A stretch of DNA of 41,705 bases from a bacterium (GTDB taxonomy: Bacteria > Planctomycetota > UBA1135 > GCA-002686595): NCBI GenBank assembly GCA_030428395.1, contig JAUIDW010000012.1, positions 1 through 41,705 of the forward strand. Reading direction: 5' to 3'. The translations under genes were made by a program, and so were the position numbers. Shown piece after piece: positions 1-8,749 of this stretch; positions within the stretch are counted from its first letter, which is position 1, and each line of letters begins with the position of its first letter. The notes below the pieces were generated by a model. The model did not search any database. It worked only from the letters and a program-made list of their open reading frames with translations, and was not told where the DNA came from.

Positions 1-16
1 CGCCGAGGAGGGCGCG

Positions 17-574
17 ATGCGCGAGCTGCTGCTGGCGCTCGTCTCGCTGCTGCCCGCGGTGTACCTGCCCGTGCTGGTCACGCAGGTGCCCGGCTCGGCC
101 TGGCACCGCGCGCGCTGGCTGGTCGAGTCCGCGCCGGTCCCGGCGCCCGCGGTGCAGAACGCGACGATCAAGGCCCTGGCCGTGCGCTTCCTGCTGCCCG
201 CCTACGTCGTGCTGGGCGCGCTGACGGTCTGGTCCGGCGAGCTCGCGCTGGTCGTGCGCTTCACCGTGCCCGGGTACCTGCTCGCGCTCTGGATGCTGCG
301 CGGCCTGGTCGTGAAGACGGTCGAGGACCCGCCGCTCTCCGTCGCGCCCGAGGACGTCGTCACGCGCCTGGAATGGAGCCAGGTGATGCTGACCCTCGCG
401 ATGGTCGCCGTCGCGGGCGCCGCCGGCCTGGCCCTGGCCGTCGACACGGCCCCGCGCACGGCCGCGCTGATCGCGGTCCTCCTCGCCCTGGAGGTCGCCA
501 GCGACCGCGCCCAGCGCCGCCGCTCGGCCCGCGCGGAGCTGAAGGGCGTCGCCGCCAGCGGCCCGCGCGCCTAG
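17..574 (+). CDS. Multi-pass membrane protein, unknown function
   Basis: This 185-residue protein is mostly hydrophobic, with about five likely membrane segments: near residues 3-22, two between about 55 and 100, one near 123-142, and one near 147-160. It ends in a basic, Arg-rich tail (about residues 163-172) that is probably cytoplasmic. The ATG at 17 is preceded by GAGGAGGG with a 5-base spacer, a strong ribosome binding site, so this is probably the true start even though the frame stays open to the window edge. It is convergent with the pseudouridine synthase gene, and the two stop codons overlap inside one CTAG. I recognise no family. It might be the last gene of an operon to the left of the window. 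Confidence 0.6.
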   Translation: MRELLLALVSLLPAVYLPVLVTQVPGSAWHRARWLVESAPVPAPAVQNATIKALAVRFLLPAYVVLGALTVWSGELALVVRFTVPGYLLALWMLRGLVVKTVEDPPLSVAPEDVVTRLEWSQVMLTLAMVAVAGAAGLALAVDTAPRTAALIAVLLALEVASDRAQRRRSARAELKGVAASGPRA

Positions 575-1626
575 AGCTGCTCGAGGAACTCGCGCAGATC
601 GTCGGCCAGCGGGCTCGTGATCTCGACGCGCTCGTCCGTCAGCGGCGAGACGAAGGCGAGGTGGTGGTGGTGCAGGGCCTGGCGCGGGAGGAGCAGGGCC
701 TCCTCGTCCTCGCGCGTCAGGCGGCCGTCGAGGTTGCGCTGGAAGAGGCGGCCGTCGTGGCCGTAGAGCTTGTCGCCCACGAGCGGGTGGCCGACCGCCT
801 CGAGGTGCACGCGGATCTGGTGCTGGCGGCCGGTGTGCAGGCGGCAGCGGACCAGGGCGAAGCCGGCGCGGCGCTCGAGCACGCGCCAGTCCGTGCGCGA
901 CGACAGGCCGTCCTCGCGCACCGCCATGCGCAGGCCGATGCGGCTGGCGCGCGCGGGGCCGATCGGCAGGTCGATCACGCCCTCGTCGCGGTCGGGCTCG
1001 CCGTGCACGATCGCCAGGTAGACCTTCTCGACCTCGCGGTGCTCGAACATCCCCATCACGCGCGCGTGGGCGTCGGGATCCTTGCCGACCAGCACGATGC
1101 CGCTGGTCTCGCGGTCCAGGCGGTGGCACAGCCGCGGCCGCGCGCCGCGGGGCAGCTCGGCGCCGCCGTAGCGCGCGTGCACCTGCTGGATCAGCGTGCC
1201 GGTCAGGTGGCGCCCCGCCGGGTGCACGGCCTGCATCGGCGGCTTGTCGACGGCGACCAGGTGCTCGTCCTCGTACAGCACGCGCAGGTCGCCGCCGTCG
1301 CCGACGCGGACCTCGAGGCGGTATTCCTCGGGGATGACGAGCGTCACGCGGCTGCCGTGGCGCAGCTTGCGGCCCGGCCGGCGCTCGACCTCGAACTGCC
1401 CCGAGCCGTGCGGATGCTCCGGGCTGGCGGCGTCGACCAGCAGGTAGCCGTCCTTGATCAGGCGCTGGACCGACGTGCGGGAGCGCCACTTGAGGCGGCC
1501 GGCCAGGAACTGGTCGAGGCGGACGTGCACCTCCTCGACGCGCAGCCGCATGTCGCTCGCGTCGACGACGAGCTCGACCCGGTCGGGGGCCTGGGCCAGG
1601 TCGCGGTCCTTCGGGAAGAGGCGCAC
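571..1626 (-). CDS. RluA-family 23S rRNA/tRNA pseudouridine synthase
   Basis: This 351-residue enzyme isomerises uridine to pseudouridine in structured RNA. An S4-type RNA-binding region lies at about residues 35-100 (VRLDQFLAGR), followed by the catalytic domain. The RluA/C/D signature CHRLDRETSGIVL holds the catalytic Asp171, and LHTGRQHQIRVHL lies further on. S4 plus RluA domains is the RluC/RluD arrangement, and the length is typical. The target position cannot be told from sequence. The GTG start at 1626 has no Shine-Dalgarno sequence but lies 6 bases downstream of a TAGAGT element, suggesting a leaderless mRNA. It is convergent with the upstream membrane protein gene and shares the stop-codon CTAG at 571-574. 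Confidence 0.93.
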   Translation of the reverse strand: MRLFPKDRDLAQAPDRVELVVDASDMRLRVEEVHVRLDQFLAGRLKWRSRTSVQRLIKDGYLLVDAASPEHPHGSGQFEVERRPGRKLRHGSRVTLVIPEEYRLEVRVGDGGDLRVLYEDEHLVAVDKPPMQAVHPAGRHLTGTLIQQVHARYGGAELPRGARPRLCHRLDRETSGIVLVGKDPDAHARVMGMFEHREVEKVYLAIVHGEPDRDEGVIDLPIGPARASRIGLRMAVREDGLSSRTDWRVLERRAGFALVRCRLHTGRQHQIRVHLEAVGHPLVGDKLYGHDGRLFQRNLDGRLTREDEEALLLPRQALHHHHLAFVSPLTDERVEITSPLADDLREFLEQL

Positions 1627-1632
1627 GGGTCC

Positions 1633-1638
1633 ACTCTA
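1633..1638 (-). promoter_or_regulatory. Putative -10 element of the pseudouridine synthase gene
   Basis: The minus strand reads TAGAGT, six bases before the GTG start at 1626. No ribosome binding site lies between them. The same TANNNT-N6-start arrangement recurs before other genes in the window. No convincing -35 box is seen. Confidence 0.45.
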
Positions 1639-1811
1639 AGCCCGGAGCGCGCTCCCTCCGTCCCCGCGGGGACTCCGCGTGGGATCCGCGCGGCCTCCAC
1701 GCGGCCCCCGCGCGGCGCGGGAGCGTCCCCCGGACGGCCCCGCCTGCGTCCGCGGCCCGCTTCGCGTAGGTCCGGCGCGGAGGCTCGCGGCGCGGTCGCG
1801 GGCCGCCAACG

Positions 1812-1845
1812 CGAGGAGCCGGGGCCCGCGGGCTCCGGCTCCTCG
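1812..1845 (-). terminator. Hairpin downstream of rpsU
   Basis: An 11-bp inverted repeat (CGAGGAGCCGG at 1812-1822, CCGGCTCCTCG at 1835-1845) flanks a 12-base centre that is itself partly self-complementary. It lies about 54 bases beyond the rpsU stop on the minus strand. No T tract follows, so it may be a stability or pausing hairpin rather than a classical intrinsic terminator. The rest of 1627-1898 is GC-rich and holds no gene I can support; a smaller GC hairpin lies at about 1855-1869. Confidence 0.4.
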
Positions 1846-1898
1846 GTGTTCGGCGTCCCCGCGGCGGGGATCGGCGCGCCCGCGCGGGCGCGGTCGGC

Positions 1899-2126
1899 TC
1901 AGCGGCGGTTGCGGCGGCGCAGCCCGCCCTGGGCGCGGATGCGCGCGGCGCGCTGGATGGTGCGCTCGCGCTCGCGGCGCTCGCGGCGGCGCTTGTCCGA
2001 GCTCTTCTCGTGCCAGGTGTTGGCCTTGGCGGTGCGGAAGATGCCGCTGTAGTTGCACTGGCGCTTGAAGCGGCGGAGGGCGGCTTCGAGCGACTCGTTC
2101 GGCTTGACGTCGACTTTGATCGGCAA
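1899..2126 (-). CDS. rpsU: 30S ribosomal protein S21
   Basis: This 75-residue basic protein starts MPIKVDVKPNESLEAALRRF, matching the conserved N-terminus of bacterial S21, a small-subunit protein near the platform that helps initiation. The core KRQC region is followed by a long Arg/Lys-rich tail (about residues 45-75) typical of S21. The start is a TTG at 2126, because the conserved first residues begin exactly there and no ATG or GTG fits. The Shine-Dalgarno sequence is weak (GGA about 11 bases upstream). The reading frame continues upstream to 2408, but that stretch has no S21 homology. It is divergent from the recD2-type gene. Confidence 0.93.
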   Translation of the reverse strand: MPIKVDVKPNESLEAALRRFKRQCNYSGIFRTAKANTWHEKSSDKRRRERRERERTIQRAARIRAQGGLRRRNRR

Positions 2127-2199
2127 GGGGGTCTGTCCAGGGGTTCGTGGGCCTGATGCGGGGCCCACCGGGCCCGGCTCGTTCGCTAGCGGGCGGAAA

Positions 2200-2205
2200 A
2201 TACTA
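2200..2205 (-). promoter_or_regulatory. Putative rpsU -10 element
   Basis: The minus strand reads TAGTAT in an A/T-rich patch that stands out from its surroundings. A poor -35 match (TTTCGC) lies about 16 bases further upstream. It would give a leader of roughly 65-70 bases before the TTG start, containing a GGGCCC-type self-complementary stretch. Confidence 0.4.
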
Positions 2206-2276
2206 GCAGGCTTTCGACGGCGCGAAAGGGCATTCTGGAGGCCGCCGACCGGTCCGGACCCGGTCGCAGGACGTCC

Positions 2277-4622
2277 ATGGGTGCCCAGGCGCGAGACCAC
2301 GAGGGGGGCCCGGCGCGCCCCGCCGCGGCGGCGCGACCGGGGGGCGGCGGGCGCTCCGACGCCGGCCGCGAGGTGCTGCAGGGCTCGATCGACAGCGTCG
2401 TCTTCCACGCCGCGGACACCCTCTACACGGTCCTAAAGGTCGATCCGGAGGCCGGTTACGACGACCCCGGGGCCGCGACCCTGTTCCGCGCGCGGCGCCT
2501 GGCGGCGGTCGGGCCGATGGTCGAGCCGGCCGAGGGCCTGCGGGTGCGCCTGACCGGGCGCTGGACCGACCACCGCACCCACGGGCGCCAGTTCGAGTTC
2601 CACACCGTCGAGACGCTGCCGCCGAACGACACGGCGGGGCTGGTCGCCTACCTGGCCTCCAAGGCCTTCCCCGGGATCGGGGAGACGCTGGCCGAGCGCA
2701 TCGTGTCGAAGCTGGGCGCCGAGGCCCTCGAGCGCATCCGCGAGGACCCCGGGGTGCTGGCCGGCGTCCCCGGGCTGCGCGCCGCCGTCGCCCGCGACCT
2801 GGCCGAGCGCGTCCGACGCCGCGCGGGGTCGCACCGCGCGCAGACGTTCCTGCGCGGGCTGGGGCTCGGCCCGGTGCAGGCGGCGCAGGTCGAGTCCGCG
2901 CTGGGCGCGAAGACCGAGGAGACGCTGAAGCGCGACCCCTACGTCCTCGCGCGCACCGTGCCGGGCTTCGGCTTCGTGTCGGCCGACCGCATCGCCTCCG
3001 GTCTGGGGCTGCCCGCCGACGGGCCCGAGCGGTGCCGCGCCGCGCTGCTGCACGTCTTGCGCGAGGCGTCGGGCGACGGGCACAGCCTGATGCCGGAGGG
3101 CGAGCTGCTCGACGCGGCCGGCGAGCTGCTGCGCGGCCAGGCGCCGCGCGAGCGGCTGGCCGAGGCGGTCGCGGAGCTGGCGCGGCTGCGCGAGGTCGTG
3201 CTCGAGGACGCGCCGGCGAGCACCGGGGCCGGGGCGGAGCCCGATGCGGGCGGGGAAGCGCCCGGACGCGACGCCGGCGCGCGCCGCGTGTACCTGCCGC
3301 AGCTCGCCGCCAGCGAGCGCGGGCTGGCCGGCAACCTGGCGCACCTCCTGGCCGCGGCGCCGGTCCCCGCGTGGGCGACCGCGGAGCAGCTGGACCAGGC
3401 CCAGCGGCGCGCGCGGATCGAGCTGCACCCCGTGCAGCGCGAGGCCGTGCTCGGGCTGTGCTCGCACCCCGTCGCCCTGCTGACCGGCGGCCCCGGCGTC
3501 GGCAAGACGACGATCGTGCGCCTGGTCGCCGACCTGGCCGAGCGCGCCGGGCGCCGCTGCCGCTTCGCCTCGCCGACCGGCCGCGCCGCAAAGCGGCTGT
3601 CCGAGGCCACCGGCCGCGAGGCCGCCACCATCCACCGCCTGCTCGGGTTCGAGCCGGGCACCGGCGGGTTCGTGCACGACGACCGCGCGCCGATCGAGGC
3701 GGACCTCGTCGTGGTGGACGAGATCTCGATGCTGGACGTCGCGCTGGCCCACCACCTGGTGAAGGCCGTGCAGCCGCCGACGCGCCTCGTGCTCGTGGGC
3801 GACCCCGACCAGCTGCCGTCGGTAGGCGCGGGCAACGTGCTGCGCGACCTGCTGGACTCGCGCGTGGTGCCGACGTGGCGCCTGACGGAGATCTTCCGCC
3901 AGCGCGGCGACAGCCTGATCGTCGAGAACGCCCACCGCATCCTGCGCGGCGAGCTGCCCGCCTTCCCGCCGCGCGGCGACCACGACGCCGACTTCTACCT
4001 GTTCCCCGCCGAGGACCCGACCGTGTGCGCCGAGCGCGTCGTCGAGGTCGTCACGCGCCGCATCCCCGAGCGCTTCGGCCTGGACTGGGTCGAGGACGTG
4101 CAGGTGCTGGCGCCGATGTACCGCGGGCCGTGCGGCGTGGACGCCCTGAACGAGCGCCTGCGCGAGGCGCTGGGCACCGGCGGGCGCGAGGTGCGTCTGG
4201 GCGAGCGCACGTGGCGCCTGGGCGACCGCGTCATCCACACGCGCAACGACTACGACAAGGAGGTGTTCAACGGCGACATGGGCCGCATCTCCGAGGTGCA
4301 CGAGGACGGCAGCCTGGTCGTGCGCTACCCCGACCGCTCGGTGCCCTACGACCGCAAGTCGCTGACCGACCTCCAGCCCGCCTTCGCCATCACCGTCCAC
4401 CGCTCGCAGGGCGGCGAGTACCCCGCCGTCGTCATGCCGCTGGTGACGCAGCACTTCGTGATGCTGCAGCGCAACCTGCTCTACACCGCCGTCACCCGGG
4501 CGCGCCGCCTGGTCGTGCTGGTCGGCTCCCAGCGCGCCCTCCAGACCGCCGTCGACAACGCCCAGGAGAACCGCCGCCAGAGCGCCCTCGCCGAGCGCCT
4601 GCGGGCGGCGGTCGCCTCCTGA
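2277..4622 (+). CDS. recD2: RecD2-type ATP-dependent 5'-3' DNA helicase
   Basis: This 781-residue SF1B helicase has the RecD2 architecture: an N-terminal OB-like region (about 35-120), helix-hairpin-helix repeats (about 120-260) and two RecA-like motor domains. Walker A is GGPGVGKT at about 404-411. Motif II is VVVDEISML near 478. GDPDQLPSVGAGNVL, LTEIFRQ and the C-terminal AFAITVHRSQGGEYP and LLYTAVTRARR complete the set. RecD2 works outside RecBCD in replication-fork and DNA-damage processing. The first ~30 residues are low-complexity Gly/Ala/Arg, so translation could start further downstream; ATG 2277 is the first start in frame. It is convergent with the DUF1579 gene, with a hairpin at the junction. 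Confidence 0.93.
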   Translation: MGAQARDHEGGPARPAAAARPGGGGRSDAGREVLQGSIDSVVFHAADTLYTVLKVDPEAGYDDPGAATLFRARRLAAVGPMVEPAEGLRVRLTGRWTDHRTHGRQFEFHTVETLPPNDTAGLVAYLASKAFPGIGETLAERIVSKLGAEALERIREDPGVLAGVPGLRAAVARDLAERVRRRAGSHRAQTFLRGLGLGPVQAAQVESALGAKTEETLKRDPYVLARTVPGFGFVSADRIASGLGLPADGPERCRAALLHVLREASGDGHSLMPEGELLDAAGELLRGQAPRERLAEAVAELARLREVVLEDAPASTGAGAEPDAGGEAPGRDAGARRVYLPQLAASERGLAGNLAHLLAAAPVPAWATAEQLDQAQRRARIELHPVQREAVLGLCSHPVALLTGGPGVGKTTIVRLVADLAERAGRRCRFASPTGRAAKRLSEATGREAATIHRLLGFEPGTGGFVHDDRAPIEADLVVVDEISMLDVALAHHLVKAVQPPTRLVLVGDPDQLPSVGAGNVLRDLLDSRVVPTWRLTEIFRQRGDSLIVENAHRILRGELPAFPPRGDHDADFYLFPAEDPTVCAERVVEVVTRRIPERFGLDWVEDVQVLAPMYRGPCGVDALNERLREALGTGGREVRLGERTWRLGDRVIHTRNDYDKEVFNGDMGRISEVHEDGSLVVRYPDRSVPYDRKSLTDLQPAFAITVHRSQGGEYPAVVMPLVTQHFVMLQRNLLYTAVTRARRLVVLVGSQRALQTAVDNAQENRRQSALAERLRAAVAS

Positions 4623-4629
4623 ACGCGGT

Positions 4630-4653
4630 CACCCGCCGCGCTACGCGCGGGTG
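4630..4653. terminator. Bidirectional hairpin between convergent genes
   Basis: CACCCG plus CGCG (one bulged C at 4636) pairs with CGCG plus CGGGTG around a 3-base loop. It begins 8 bases after the helicase stop and runs into the last codons of the oppositely oriented DUF1579 gene, so it could terminate both. There is no clear T run. Confidence 0.4.
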
Positions 4654-5129
4654 TAGACGTGCGTCATCATCCGGAACTCGTTCCCGTCGGGCAGCTCCAT
4701 GAACATCTCGAAGACGCGCTCGTCGGGGCTACGCAGGACCTCGGTGGTCCGGTAGTTGGCCTCCATCTTCGACATGCAGTCGAAGGCGCGGCCCTTCATC
4801 TCGAGCGTGTCGCCCTCGAGCTTGCCCCGGAAGTGGAAGAAGGTCGGCGACATGGTGTCGATCCACGTCGAGACGTACTCCTCGTTCTCGGGGTCGTAGC
4901 CGAGCGTGGCCTGCCCCCGGAAGGGCTGGCCCATGAAGTCGGACTCGTAGACGCTGCGCGTCCAGAACGGACCGAACGTCTCCACGGTCTCCTTCGCCTC
5001 GGCCACCATCGGCGGCGTGGCGGGGTCGGGGTCCATGTAGAAGGAGCTCTGCACCTTCCAGACGCCCGCGCGCTCCTGCAGCCCGGCGTGCTCCGCCGTG
5101 GGCGTGGGGAATTCCATTTGCTGCGACAT
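4641..5129 (-). CDS. DUF1579 domain protein
   Basis: This 162-residue soluble protein has the pattern of the DUF1579 family: an N-terminal GxW (AGVWKV, about 21-26), repeated beta-strand-like segments, LGYDPENEEYVSTWID in the middle and a closing FRMMTHVYTR. The fold is expected to be a lipocalin-like beta barrel; no reaction is established for the family. The ATG at 5129 has AGGAGG about 8-10 bases upstream, which fixes the start inside a much longer open frame. It is divergent from the stress-protein gene across 253 bases in which I see only that gene's -10-like element and the two ribosome binding sites. Confidence 0.85.
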   Translation of the reverse strand: MSQQMEFPTPTAEHAGLQERAGVWKVQSSFYMDPDPATPPMVAEAKETVETFGPFWTRSVYESDFMGQPFRGQATLGYDPENEEYVSTWIDTMSPTFFHFRGKLEGDTLEMKGRAFDCMSKMEANYRTTEVLRSPDERVFEMFMELPDGNEFRMMTHVYTRA

Positions 5130-5347
5130 CGAACCGGGCCCTCCTGCGTCGGTTGCTTGGGAACGAAGAACGGTCCGCCAGTGTAGCGGCATCCCGGTCG
5201 TCCGGCGGACGGCCCCCGGGTCGGCGTGCGACCCGCTCGCGCGGCTGCTCCGGAGCGGGCGCGGGCTCGTCGGGAGCCCCCACGGCCGGGGCCGGCGCCG
5301 CCGACCGCGACGTCGAGCACCCGCGCGCACCGCCGGCGACATGCTGC

Positions 5348-5353
5348 TACCCT
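5348..5353 (+). promoter_or_regulatory. Putative -10 element of the usp gene
   Basis: TACCCT about 30 bases before the ATG at 5383. Unlike several other genes here, this one also has a strong ribosome binding site (AGGAGGAGG, from 5367), so a short leader is expected. Confidence 0.35.
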
Positions 5354-5382
5354 GCTGCCACTCCTCAGGAGGAGGCGACCCC

Positions 5383-5799
5383 ATGTACCGGAACATCCTC
5401 GTGGCCGTGGACGGATCCGAGCACTCCGTGCGGGCCCTGAAGCAGGCCGAGCAACTGGCCCGCGCCCTCGACTCGCGGTTGATCCTCGTCCACGCGTTCG
5501 CCACCGCGGACATCGCGGGGCACAGCGACCACTCCAGCCTGCTCGCCGGCCGCAGGGCCAAGGGCCAGGAGGTCCTGGACGCCGCGCGCGCGACGCTCGA
5601 GGACGCCGCGCGCGTCGAGCAGGAGGTCCTCTCGGCCGACCCGGACGCGGAGGCGATCCTCGCCGCCGCGAAGACCCATCGGGCGGACCTCGTCGTGATG
5701 GGCTCCCGCGGCCTCGGCACGCTGAAGGGTCTGCTCCTCGGCAGCGTCAGCCAGAAGGTGTCCCACCTGGCGAGCTGCCCCGTGCTCCTCGTGCGGTGA
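5383..5799 (+). CDS. Universal stress protein (UspA family)
   Basis: This 138-residue single-domain protein is a UspA-type nucleotide-binding stress protein. The N-terminal strand MYRNILVAVDGSEHS carries the conserved Asp, and the C-terminal GSRGLGTLKGLLLGSVS matches the ATP-binding G-x2-G-x9-G-S/T motif, followed by SCPVLLVR. ATP-binding Usp proteins are induced by starvation and envelope or oxidative stress; the regulated process is not predictable. The strong AGGAGGAGG before ATG 5383 sets the start. It lies 61 bases upstream of the PEP carboxylase gene on the same strand, so the two may be co-transcribed. Confidence 0.93.
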   Translation: MYRNILVAVDGSEHSVRALKQAEQLARALDSRLILVHAFATADIAGHSDHSSLLAGRRAKGQEVLDAARATLEDAARVEQEVLSADPDAEAILAAAKTHRADLVVMGSRGLGTLKGLLLGSVSQKVSHLASCPVLLVR

Positions 5800-5860
5800 G
5801 ACCCTCCCGGCCGGCGCGCGGCGGTCCGCCGCCCGGACGAGCTCGTCCCTCCGGCGCGAG

Positions 5861-8590
5861 GTGCGCGTGAGCTCCCCCGGAGACGTCCGCTTCGCGCCGA
5901 AGGACCGGCCCCTGCGCCGCGACGTCGGTCGGCTGGGCGCGCTGCTCGGCGAGCTCCTGCGCGAGCTCGCGCCGGCGGGCGTGTACGAGACGGTCGAGCG
6001 CGCCCGGCTCGCCGCGCGGCGCCGGCGGCGCGGGGTCGCCGCGGCCGACGGCGAGCTCCGGGAGCTGCTCGAGGCCCTGTCGCCCGCGCAGGCGCTCGAG
6101 GTCGTGCGCGCCTTCGGCGCGTACTTCGGTGCGGTCAACATCGCCGAGCAGGTCCACCGCCTCCGGCGCCGGGTCGACTACCTGCGGACCGGGGACGTCC
6201 AGCCCGGCAGCCTCCGGGCGGCCGCCCGCGAGCTGGCGCGCCGCGGCACGTCGGCGCAGGAGGTCGCGGCCGCCCTGTCCGAACTGACCGTCGAGCCGGT
6301 CTTCACCGCCCACCCGACCGAGGCCGTGCGCCGCACGCTCCTGAAGAAGGAGCAGCGCCTGGCCCGCGCGCTCGTCGAGCGCTTCCACGAGGACGTGCTC
6401 GACCCGGAGGCCCGCGCGAGGGTCGACGAGCGCATCGCGCTCGAGCTCGCGGCGGCGTGGCAGACCGAGGAGGGGCTCCCCGGCCGCCCGACCGTGGCCG
6501 AGGAGGTCGAGCACGCGCTGTTCTTCCTGTCCGACGTGCTGTACCGGATCGTCCCCGCGCTGCACGAGGAGCTCGAGCGCGCCCTCGAGCTCGCCTACGG
6601 CGAGCGCATCCCCGTCGAGCGCCCCGTCGTCCGCTTCGCCTCGTGGGTCGGCGGCGACATGGACGGCAACCCGAGCGTCGGCGCCGACACGATCCGCGCG
6701 ACGCTCGCGCGCCACCTGGAGCTCGTCCTGCGGCGCTACCGGGAGGAGCTGCGCGGCCTGCACGAGCACCTCTCCCAGTCCACCGGCCGCGTCCCCGTCG
6801 ACGACGCGGTGCTCGAGCGCGTGCGGGAGTACGCCGCGCGCCTCCCCGACGAGGCGGCGGCGATCCCGGCGCGGTACGGGGACATGCCGTACCGCCGGCT
6901 CCTCTGGCTGATGGACGCGCGCATCCGGCGCAAGGCTCGCGGCGACGCGGAGGGCTACGGGGCCCCCGACGAGCTGCGCGCCGACCTGGCCCTCCTGGCG
7001 GACAGCCTCGCCCGGCACGACGGCGCGCGCGCGGGGCTGGCGCTCGTCCGCCGCGCCCTGCGGCGTGTCGACGTGTTCGGGTTCCACCTGGCCGCGCTCG
7101 ACGTGCGGCAGGACGCGCAGGTGCACCGCCGCGTGGTGGGCGCGCTGCTCGGCGACGAGGGCTTCGCGGAGCGCGCGCCCGGCGAGCGCGCGGACCGCAT
7201 CACCGCAGCACTGGAAGCCGGCGCTCCACCCGTGCCGCGCGACGGCGCGGACGCCGACGAGGCGCGCAGCACCCTGGACGTCTTCCACGCGCTGGCGGAG
7301 GCGCGCGCGCGCTACGGGCCGCACGCGCTCGGGCCCTACGTCATCTCGATGGCGCACGGGGTCGACGACGCGCTGGCGGTCCTCCTGCTGGCCCGGACGG
7401 TGGGCTTCACGGACGAGGACGGGCACGTCCCGCTCGACGTCGCGCCGCTCTTCGAGACCGTGGACGACCTCGCGGTCGGCCCCGACGTGCTGCGCGCCCT
7501 CGCGTCGCACCCGGTCTATGCGCGGCACCTCGCGGCCCGCGGGGGGCGCCAGGTCGTGATGCTGGGCTACTCCGACAGCAACAAGGACGGCGGCATCGCC
7601 GCCTCGCGCGTCGCGCTCGACCGCGCCCAGGCGCGGCTGGCCGCGGAGGCCGACCGGCTGGGAACCGGACTCACGCTCTTCCACGGCCGCGGCGGGTCGC
7701 TCAGCCGCGGGGGCTCGAAGCCGCGGGCGGGGATCCTCGCGGTCCCGGCCGGCGCCCTGAACGGCCACGCGCGCGCGACCGAGCAGGGCGAGATCGTCGG
7801 CGCGAAGTTCGGCCTGCGGGGCATCGCGACCCGCACGCTCGAGGTGACGCTGGGCGCCCTCCTCGAGCGCACGGCGGGCGGCGACCCGGCCCGCGCGGCG
7901 ACCGACGAGGAGCGCGCGATCGCGGAGACGCTCGGCGCGGCGAGCCGCGCGCGGTACCGCGCGCTCGTCCACGACGACGCGGACTTCCCGGCGCTCTTCC
8001 AGGGCATGACGCCGATCGACGTGATCGAGCGGCTGGCCATCGGCTCCCGCCCCGCCCGGCGGCGCGCGATGCGCGGCGTGCAGGACCTGCGCGCGATCCC
8101 GTGGGTGTTCGCGTGGACGCAGTGCCGCGCGGTCCTGCCCGGCTGGTTCGGGATGGGGACGGGGCTCGCGGCCGCGGTCGAGGCCCACGGCCTGGCCGCG
8201 GTGCGCCGCGCCGCCCGCGAATGGCCGTTCCTGCGCACCCTGCTCGCCGACGTCGAGATGGTGCTCGCCAAGAGCGACCTCGACATCGCCGCGCGCTACG
8301 CCGAGCTGGCGGGCGAGGTCGGGACGCGCCTCTTCCCCGCCATCCGCGCGGAGCACGACCGCTCCGTCGGCGCCGTGCTCGAGATCGGCGAGGCCACCGA
8401 GCTGCTCGAGCGCGACCCGACCCTCCAGCGCTCCATCCGCCTGCGCAACCCCTACGTCGACCCGATGAGCGTCCTCCAGGTCGACGCCCTGCGGCGCTGG
8501 CGCGAGGCCGGCCGCGCGGACCCCGACCTCGAGCGCCTGCTGGTCCAGACCGTCCGGGGCATCGCGCGGGGCCTGCGCAACACGGGCTGA
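5861..8590 (+). CDS. ppc: Phosphoenolpyruvate carboxylase
   Basis: This 909-residue enzyme converts PEP and bicarbonate to oxaloacetate and phosphate, refilling the TCA cycle. All diagnostic motifs are present: FTAHPTEAVRR with the catalytic His near residue 150, GYSDSNKDGGIAASR, LFHGRGGSLSRGGSKP, RNPYVDPMSVLQ and the conserved C-terminal end RNTG. The length agrees with bacterial-type enzymes (about 880-930). Start: GTG 5861, with another in-frame GTG at 5867; neither has a good ribosome binding site. It follows the usp gene and precedes the AmpG-like transporter gene on the same strand. Confidence 0.96.
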   Translation: MRVSSPGDVRFAPKDRPLRRDVGRLGALLGELLRELAPAGVYETVERARLAARRRRRGVAAADGELRELLEALSPAQALEVVRAFGAYFGAVNIAEQVHRLRRRVDYLRTGDVQPGSLRAAARELARRGTSAQEVAAALSELTVEPVFTAHPTEAVRRTLLKKEQRLARALVERFHEDVLDPEARARVDERIALELAAAWQTEEGLPGRPTVAEEVEHALFFLSDVLYRIVPALHEELERALELAYGERIPVERPVVRFASWVGGDMDGNPSVGADTIRATLARHLELVLRRYREELRGLHEHLSQSTGRVPVDDAVLERVREYAARLPDEAAAIPARYGDMPYRRLLWLMDARIRRKARGDAEGYGAPDELRADLALLADSLARHDGARAGLALVRRALRRVDVFGFHLAALDVRQDAQVHRRVVGALLGDEGFAERAPGERADRITAALEAGAPPVPRDGADADEARSTLDVFHALAEARARYGPHALGPYVISMAHGVDDALAVLLLARTVGFTDEDGHVPLDVAPLFETVDDLAVGPDVLRALASHPVYARHLAARGGRQVVMLGYSDSNKDGGIAASRVALDRAQARLAAEADRLGTGLTLFHGRGGSLSRGGSKPRAGILAVPAGALNGHARATEQGEIVGAKFGLRGIATRTLEVTLGALLERTAGGDPARAATDEERAIAETLGAASRARYRALVHDDADFPALFQGMTPIDVIERLAIGSRPARRRAMRGVQDLRAIPWVFAWTQCRAVLPGWFGMGTGLAAAVEAHGLAAVRRAAREWPFLRTLLADVEMVLAKSDLDIAARYAELAGEVGTRLFPAIRAEHDRSVGAVLEIGEATELLERDPTLQRSIRLRNPYVDPMSVLQVDALRRWREAGRADPDLERLLVQTVRGIARGLRNTG

Positions 8591-8632
8591 CCGCGGCCGC
8601 CGGCGTGGGGCGTGCGCGCGTGCCGGCGGGGG

Positions 8633-8656
8633 CGACGGGCTGCTGGGCGCCCGTCG
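8633..8656 (+). terminator. Hairpin after ppc
   Basis: CGACGGGC (8633-8640) and GCCCGTCG (8649-8656) form an 8-bp stem with an 8-base loop, 43 bases after the ppc stop. No T tract follows, so termination is uncertain. Confidence 0.3.
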
Positions 8657-8749
8657 AGCCCGTCGGAGACGGCCGCGCACGCGCGCGAGCGAAGGATCCA
8701 GCCACGACGGGGTTCCCCGCGCCCCCCCGCGGCCGGCAAGCTCCGGCGG

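Noticed and set aside
2127-2408. Upstream extension of the rpsU frame
   Set aside because: S21 proteins begin at the PIKVDVKPNES segment; the upstream codons are Pro/Gly/Arg-rich and non-homologous, and they overlap the rpsU promoter and the start of the helicase gene.
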